In this document: positions 8,687 to 14,500 of the stretch, piece after piece
How positions within the stretch are numbered: position 1 is the stretch's first letter
Layout: every line of letters begins with the position of its first letter
Assembly: GCA_023807065.1 (NCBI GenBank)
Contig: JAJJLU010000833.1
Span: forward strand, 1-17,274
Direction of reading: 5' to 3'
DNA from: Isotricha intestinalis
Lineage: Eukaryota > Ciliophora > Litostomatea > Vestibuliferida > Isotrichidae
Length of the DNA: 17,274 bases
The notes under the pieces: model-generated
The model's input: only the letters and a program-made list of their open reading frames with translations
Databases searched by the model: none
What the model was told of the DNA's origin: nothing
Translations under genes and position numbers: made by a program

Positions 8687-8854
8687 TTTTATATAATATT
8701 AAATGTTATATTAAAAAATTTATATATTATTTTTAAAATAATTAGAAAGAAACTAATATTAAATATTTTATTCAAACTTATTTAAATAATTTTTTTTAAT
8801 ATTTATATCAACATTTTTTTTATACACCTTTTTTGATATTTAGATTTATTTTTT
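8687..8854. other. Spacer after the zinc-finger gene
   Basis: This is A+T-rich sequence between the zinc-finger gene's stop and the end of the cyclin relic. It holds the 3' UTR of the plus-strand gene. Nothing else is recognised. Confidence 0.4.
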
Positions 8855-9425
8855 CTAATCATTATATTCATTCATTATAATTTGATATTTATAAAATAAA
8901 TCAGAAGAAAACAAAAAAAATCAAATTTAATTCCAATTAAAAATTCATATTCCATTTGATTTAAATTATAATATTAACTCCACAAATTTTTGTATAAAAA
9001 GTATTTTTATTATAATTATCTCCAGCAAAATTTATTGATAATAATATACTTGTAAATATTATCTATGTTTATTAAATCTGTTAATATTAATTAAGTTTTT
9101 TTACAAAATTTATCTAAATAATTTAAAGCTAATATTATAGAATTATCATCTATTTCTAAATATTTTTTTATTCTAATTAAATATTACTTATTGTTATATC
9201 TGGTTAATATGAAAATATTTTTTTATTGTTTTATTAAACTTTATCTATGATTATTTTCTGCCATATTTTCTTATAAAAGTTTCATTAAAATATCTTCAAC
9301 TGTTAAAATAAAGATATTTTCAAAATAAATTATGTATTTTAAATTTTTCTTTTTCAGTTAAATAATTAATAATATCATAATAATATTATCACCAGAAATA
9401 GAAGAAAAATCAATATTTGCTATTT
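8855..9425 (-). pseudogene. Decayed PHO80/P-U-type cyclin
   Basis: No open frame crosses this stretch, but translating the minus strand piecewise gives cyclin-box sequence in the right order. The pieces are PDITISN (9203-9183), YLIRIKKYLEIDDNSIILAL and NYLDKFCKK (9183-9097), LILTDLINID (9090-9061), FTSILLSINFAGDNYNKN then TFYTKICGV (about 9056-8976), NLNQMEYEFLIGIKFDF (8967-8917), and SSDLFYKY further down. This matches the order of PHO80-like cyclins: P-I-I-YL-RI, LALIYLDR, LT-LN, a YY-KVGG-like segment, and ELN-LE-EFL--I-F. Joining them needs at least four frame changes (near 9183, 9060, 8967 and the A8 run at 8913-8920). Several in-frame TAAs also interrupt it, for example 9091-9093. No start codon is clear. 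Upstream pieces (about 9240-9420, such as VEDILMKLL) are probably the same gene but were not aligned. Neighbours use TAA as stop, so recoding is unlikely. Sequencing error could explain a homopolymer shift but not all the lesions. Confidence 0.75.
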
Positions 9426-9546
9426 ATAAATGTATATATAAGATAATCTCAATAAAAAATATTTAGAAAAAAAGAAAAAAAATAATCCAAATATATATAT
9501 AAATAAAAAAATAAAATAACTTTATAAAACCTTTTAAAAATAAATA
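9426..9546. other. 3' flank of the calmodulin-like gene
   Basis: This A+T-rich sequence lies just downstream of the minus-strand EF-hand gene and upstream of the cyclin relic. It contains an AT dinucleotide run around 9490-9503. No gene is seen. Confidence 0.4.
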
Positions 9547-10005
9547 TTATTCAGAACTCATCATTTTAACAAATTCTTCTAAATCAATTGTTCCATCATT
9601 ATTAATATCAGCTTCTCTGACCATTTCTTCAATTTCTTCAGGAGTTAAATCTTCTTCAAGATGAATCATAATATTTCTCAATTCATGACTTGTTATAAAA
9701 CCGTTACCATCTTTATCAAAAACTTTAAAAGCTTCAATTAATAATTCTTCAGTTTCATCATCATTCATAATTTTAGCCATTAAATATAAAAATTCTTTAA
9801 AATTGATTGTTCCACTTCCATCTAAATCAACATCTTGTGTCATTTTTGTTAATTTTTCTTCACTTGGATTTTTCCCTATTGAACACATTATTGATCTTAA
9901 TTGTCTTACTGATATTTCACCATCATTATCTGTGTCACTCATTTCAAAAAGTGCTTGAAAAATATTTATTGTTTCATCTGATAAATTTTCTATCATTCTC
10001 ATCAT
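9547..10005 (-). CDS. Calmodulin-like four-EF-hand protein
   Basis: This is a small calcium sensor of 152 residues, almost calmodulin length (149). It has four EF-hand loops: EF1 at 24-35 (D24, D26, D28, G29, Q35), EF2 at 60-71 (D60, D62, S64, E71), EF3 at 97-108 (D97, D99, N101, E108) and EF4 at 133-144 (D133, N135, D137, E144). Loops 2-4 have the canonical glutamate at position 12, while EF1 has Gln there, which should weaken calcium binding. The C-lobe is very close to calmodulin (EAFKVFDKDGNGFIT, EEMVREADINNDGTID). The N-lobe is divergent, with a Met-rich start, so I call it calmodulin-like rather than calmodulin. Centrin is less likely because there is no basic N-terminal extension. Possible starts are ATG 10005 or the next codon. 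It is divergent from the following gene with only 36 bp between. Confidence 0.93.
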   Translation of the reverse strand: MMRMIENLSDETINIFQALFEMSDTDNDGEISVRQLRSIMCSIGKNPSEEKLTKMTQDVDLDGSGTINFKEFLYLMAKIMNDDETEELLIEAFKVFDKDGNGFITSHELRNIMIHLEEDLTPEEIEEMVREADINNDGTIDLEEFVKMMSSE

Positions 10006-10041
10006 TTTTTTTTTTGAATATATTTAATTTAATTTTTAATT
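10006..10041. promoter_or_regulatory. 36-bp divergent intergenic region
   Basis: Only 36 bp separate the start codons of two divergent genes. The left side is a T run, which is an A run upstream of the minus-strand ATG. The rest is AATTT-type sequence. Both 5' UTRs must be very short or overlap the partner gene. Alternatively one true start lies further in: the plus-strand gene has no other Met until about residue 104, and the EF-hand gene could start at Met4. Confidence 0.5.
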
Positions 10042-11469
10042 ATGTCTTTATATAGGGTAAATTCTTATATTTCAAGAAATAGTTTTAGAAAAGATTCTTA
10101 CAGTGATATTAGGAATATTAGAGATGAAGTTCCTATTAAAACTTGTTTTAATTCTTTTTTATGTGAATATGGAAGTAAAAATACTAATAATAATTTAATT
10201 TGTTCTTATGCTAGTTTAAATAAAAAAAATGAAATTTTTCAGAAAATATATTCTAAAAGAAAAGCCATTAATAACTTATATAAAGTTAAAGATACTGTTT
10301 TTTCAAATATAATTGGAAAACCAGTTAGTTTAAAATATTTAGAATTAGGAATGAAAAAAATATTTTTTGGTCCTGATGGTTTTATAACAAACAAAGTAAA
10401 TTTTTTAAAAAAAGTATATAAAAAAAAAAGAGATTTTCATATTGGATTAGATACAAGAATTTATGCTGGAAATTTAGATTATTTAGATTTAAGAACTAAA
10501 AATAGTTATAATAACAGAGTTGATGAAGCTAAAAGAGCTTATTTTACAAGAAGCTCTAATTTTGCTGTTGCAATAAATAAAAATGATAAAAGAAATTCTA
10601 ATTATAAGAATAATAAGAATAAAAATAAAAGAAATAAAATTGAAAATAAAAGAACTTTCAGTAAATTTAATTTAACTACTTCTTCTGATAATATTCAATT
10701 AGAAGATTCTAAAAGAAAAGTTAATAGTTTTACTCAAGAAAATAAAAAGATTAAACTTTTATCGAATGAACAAAAGAATAAAGTTAAAAATAAAATAAAA
10801 TTAAAATTAAAAAATAGAAAATTAAATTTAAATTTATTATCTCCTAAATTTAAATCAAATAGAATTTTATCAGGTTTAACAAGTCCAAAACATTATACTA
10901 AAATAGATGAAAAGAAAATAGCATATGATAGAAAAAAAAATCAAAAATTGATCAAAAAAACAAAAAAAGAATTAAAATTAAAAATAAATTCCTTAGCCTT
11001 AGATGAACCTTTATCAGAAAAAGAATCAGATTTATATTCATTTTTAGATAATTCAAATCCATTTAAAAAAATATATGAAGTAGATTCAAAAGAAGAAAAA
11101 ATAATGCAAGATATTGAAATAATAACAAATATGAAAATAACAGATGAAAAAACAAAAGCAAAAGCAACAAATAAATTAATAGATGAAATAGATAATGATA
11201 AATTTAGATTTTCTATTTTAAGATTATCAGATGGAATAAGAAATTTAAATGAAGATACTGCTTTAAAGTTAGCTAATGAAATTACTAATAATTATTTAGA
11301 AGAAACTCAAGGTTCTTATATTTCTCAAAATGGAAATACTTTTAAAAAACCTAATTATGATATTCAATTAAGAAATAATTGTAGTTATAATTTAAAAAAA
11401 ATGGAAAGAATGGCTTTTTCTTTAGATTTGTTAAAAAGTAAATTTCATTTAAATCAAGGAAGTAAATAA
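10042..11469 (+). CDS. Unrecognised basic protein
   Basis: This is a 475-residue protein that I do not recognise. The N-terminal 175 residues look folded and moderately complex, with a segment around 92-120 (GKPVSLKYLELGMKKIFFGP and on) and another around 130-175 (DFHIGLDTRIYAGNLDYLDL, then RAYFTRSSNFAVAINK). Residues about 180-320 are very Lys/Arg/Asn-rich and probably disordered. Residues about 345-475 are charged and predicted helical by eye (KEEKIMQDIEIITNMKITDE). The end (KKMERMAFSLDLLKSKF) is an amphipathic basic segment. No signal peptide, membrane segment or Cys/His cluster is seen. It is divergent from the calmodulin-like gene with a 36-bp gap and convergent with the large membrane-protein gene, 112 bp apart. 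Codon use and continuous length support a real gene. A calmodulin-binding role would be speculation. Confidence 0.8.
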   Translation: MSLYRVNSYISRNSFRKDSYSDIRNIRDEVPIKTCFNSFLCEYGSKNTNNNLICSYASLNKKNEIFQKIYSKRKAINNLYKVKDTVFSNIIGKPVSLKYLELGMKKIFFGPDGFITNKVNFLKKVYKKKRDFHIGLDTRIYAGNLDYLDLRTKNSYNNRVDEAKRAYFTRSSNFAVAINKNDKRNSNYKNNKNKNKRNKIENKRTFSKFNLTTSSDNIQLEDSKRKVNSFTQENKKIKLLSNEQKNKVKNKIKLKLKNRKLNLNLLSPKFKSNRILSGLTSPKHYTKIDEKKIAYDRKKNQKLIKKTKKELKLKINSLALDEPLSEKESDLYSFLDNSNPFKKIYEVDSKEEKIMQDIEIITNMKITDEKTKAKATNKLIDEIDNDKFRFSILRLSDGIRNLNEDTALKLANEITNNYLEETQGSYISQNGNTFKKPNYDIQLRNNCSYNLKKMERMAFSLDLLKSKFHLNQGSK

Positions 11470-11581
11470 TTATAGGGTATGCTTATAAATTATTATAAAA
11501 ATTTTTTTTTAAAAAAATAAATGTAATTTATATTAATTTATTTATAATTTATAATTTATAATAATATATTATTTAAATATA
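11470..11581. other. Convergent 3' intergenic region
   Basis: These 112 bp lie between the stop codons of two convergent genes. They contain almost pure A/T sequence with AATTTATA-type imperfect repeats at about 11525-11580. The 3' ends of both transcripts must fall here or overlap. Confidence 0.5.
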
Positions 11582-14500
11582 TTATTGTTTCTTATATAAA
11601 ATTGTATTTAATATAATATTATAAAAAAAATCTATTTCATCATTTTCCTTAGATAAGTTATTAATATAAATCAAAAATAATATACAAATAGAAACAATTA
11701 AAATAATTAAAGCAATAAAAGTTATAGTTTCATTTTGAATAACAACATTTTGAACTTTATTAAAATCATATTCAAAACAAACATAATAGCAAAGAGCAGC
11801 TTTTCTAATCATTTTTGAAATTTCAATTTCTGAAATATATAAATTTAAATCAGATATTCTTTTAAAATTTGAATCTTCATTTTTATTTGTATCAGAAAGA
11901 AAATCATTATAATAAGTAGTAATTAATTCATATATTGAATCAATTGCAGTCGGTAAACCTTTTGAATTGAAATTATAACCAATTGATTTACAACTATTTA
12001 AAGTTGATTCATATGATTCTTTTGATAAATAACCTAATTTAGGAAAATATTCTGTATAATTTGAGATAAATGTTGCTAAGAATTCACAAAAATTTTCTGA
12101 TAAAAAATTATTTCTTAATTGCCTAACTAATTTCAAATTTTTATTTATATTTCCTAAACCAACTTTATTTACTTCTTCTAATATTTTTGGATAACATAAT
12201 TTTAAGCAATTAAATAAATTATGTTCTTCTACATTTTTATCAATTAAATCACAAGGATATGAAAAATCATTTCCTTTGAAATTAACAGTTATTTCTTTAT
12301 TTGATAAAACAGATAATTCATAAGTTAAAACAAATTGAGTAATGTAATTATAATATTGATATATACTACTTTCAGTTTTTAATATTGAAATATACATATT
12401 TTTATCTCTTATTGAAAGAATAATTTGAATAATTGATAATCCAATAAATACAATTATTATTGTTATTAATTGAATTAAAAATGTTGAATTCATTATCCCC
12501 ATTTTCATTAATTTATGTCCATTTTGATTAAATTTTAAAGTTGTTTCTTCATCTTCTTTTATAGTATTATTTTTCCTTAAAGGTTTTTTTTCTTGATTTA
12601 ATAATTTTAAATTAGTAGAACTTATTCTATTAGAAGTATCATTTAAAGGAATAGTACTTTTAGTTAAAGAAATATTATTCGAATATAAAGATTGTTCAGT
12701 TTGATTAATAGTTTGAATTATTGGAGGAGTATTTCCTCCACTAACATTATTATTATTCACATTATTATTATTCAAATTATTTATATTATTAGAAGAATTA
12801 TTTATTAAACTTATATTGAAATTAGAATTAGTTTTATTAAAATTAGAAGGTACAATAAGATTTCTAGGAAGATGTCTTGGAGATTTTAATATTGGATTTC
12901 CTTTATTTGATGAGGAAGGTGATATTATTTTATTTGAAAAATGAATTTTAGGTAAACTTGCTCTTCTTTTAAATTTACTTAAGTTATCTTTTTGTTTATT
13001 TGAATCTATTATTTTTTTTACATTTTTTGTAAATGAAGATAATTCAAGTGAACTTTTTATACTTTCTTTTTCTATTATATCATCTCCAATTAATTTTGAT
13101 ACTGGATCTCCTTTATAATTGAATGTTCTTACATTAAAAGGATTTATTTTAATCATATTAAAATCATAAATCCTTTCAGTTAACAATATTTTAATAATAT
13201 TACTTTCTTCATTATTATCTATTATTTCAATATATTCAAATAATTTTCTATTATAATCCATTCTTGTTGAATTTTCAAAAAATTCTAAAATTTCTGCTGT
13301 TTTTGTTATTAGAAAAATATTAAAGAATCTTAATTGTAAATGACTTATAAAGTATTTTGCAAATAATAATTTAGTTGATTGTAAAAACAGAAAAAATTGA
13401 AAAATATAAAATATCGAAAAAAGAATACATAAACACATTGTTATTAAAGAATATTTATAATGTATATGTACTTCATCTTTAATTATTTTCGAAAAGCAAT
13501 TTATTATTTCTGTAATTTCGAAAATCAAATTTTTATAAAAACTTTCTAAAATTTTTATTCTTTCAATTGCTGTCATAAAATATTCAGTTTCAGAATAATT
13601 TGAAATTGAAATAAATTCACTTGTATAATAATAATCTGATTGATTAAAAGTAATTTTAATATTACTTCTATTTAAAATATAAATTAAATCAGCATTTAAA
13701 TCTTTAAAAATATTCTCAGTCAAAGTATATTCTTTTTTCCCATTCTTTGTAGGAATTGAATAATTTAATTCATTTAAAAAAGCTAAATTAGATTTTCCAA
13801 TTTTTGGAACATAAGGTAAAAAAAAAATTAAAAATTTTGAATTAAAATATAAATAATCACTTAATCTTTCTGTTAATTTTTCATTATGAAAACTAATTGA
13901 ATTATTATATGTTCCATTAAATATTTCATCTCTTAAACCATTATCTATGAATTGTATAGATAAAATTTTTAAAATAATTTGAAAAATTGTTTGTGATAAC
14001 ATTAAACAATTATTTGATTCTTGTAAAAAGTTTTTTATTTCTTTATTTTTCTTTATTTTAAAAAGAAATAAATATAATATTATTATTCCAAAAAGAAGAG
14101 AAACAAAAGAAGGATAAAATTTTAATATAATATTATTTCTTTTAATTCTTTCTTTTTTATTTTTTTTCTTTCGATTTAATAATAAATCTTTATCACTAAT
14201 TTCATTATTTGTTCTTTTATGATTTTCATTATTATTATTATTATTAATATTATTTTTATTATTATTATTATTAATATTACTATTATTGTTATTGTTATTT
14301 TTTTCAAATTTCTCTGGCTCATTTTGATTTAATTCATCTTTTTCTTTTTTAGTTTTAGGAATTTTAATATGAAAAAATTGATGAAGAATAATTTCAGCTA
14401 AATTTAAAATATTATAAATTTTATCATTAAAGGGAAAAATATGAATATTACCAATAGTAGTATTATTTTCTTGTTGAGAAGTTTTAATAAAAGAATTAAA

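Noticed and set aside
8855..9425. Reading the cyclin relic as a live gene in which TAA encodes glutamine
   Set aside because: Neighbouring genes end in TAA and use CAA or CAG for Gln. Recoding would also leave at least four frame changes unexplained.
8687..9546. tRNA or other structured RNA gene in the largest gap
   Set aside because: No GC-rich stem, T-loop-like sequence or cloverleaf pattern is visible. The recognisable content is cyclin-like protein sequence.
9807..10055. 82-residue plus-strand ORF antisense to the calmodulin-like gene
   Set aside because: The opposite strand encodes four clear EF-hands, so this one is a shadow rich in His, Leu and Phe.
386..11469. An operon or defence-island interpretation of the gene cluster
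   Set aside because: Genes lie on both strands with their own spacers and belong to eukaryotic housekeeping or signalling families with no shared mobile or defence signature.
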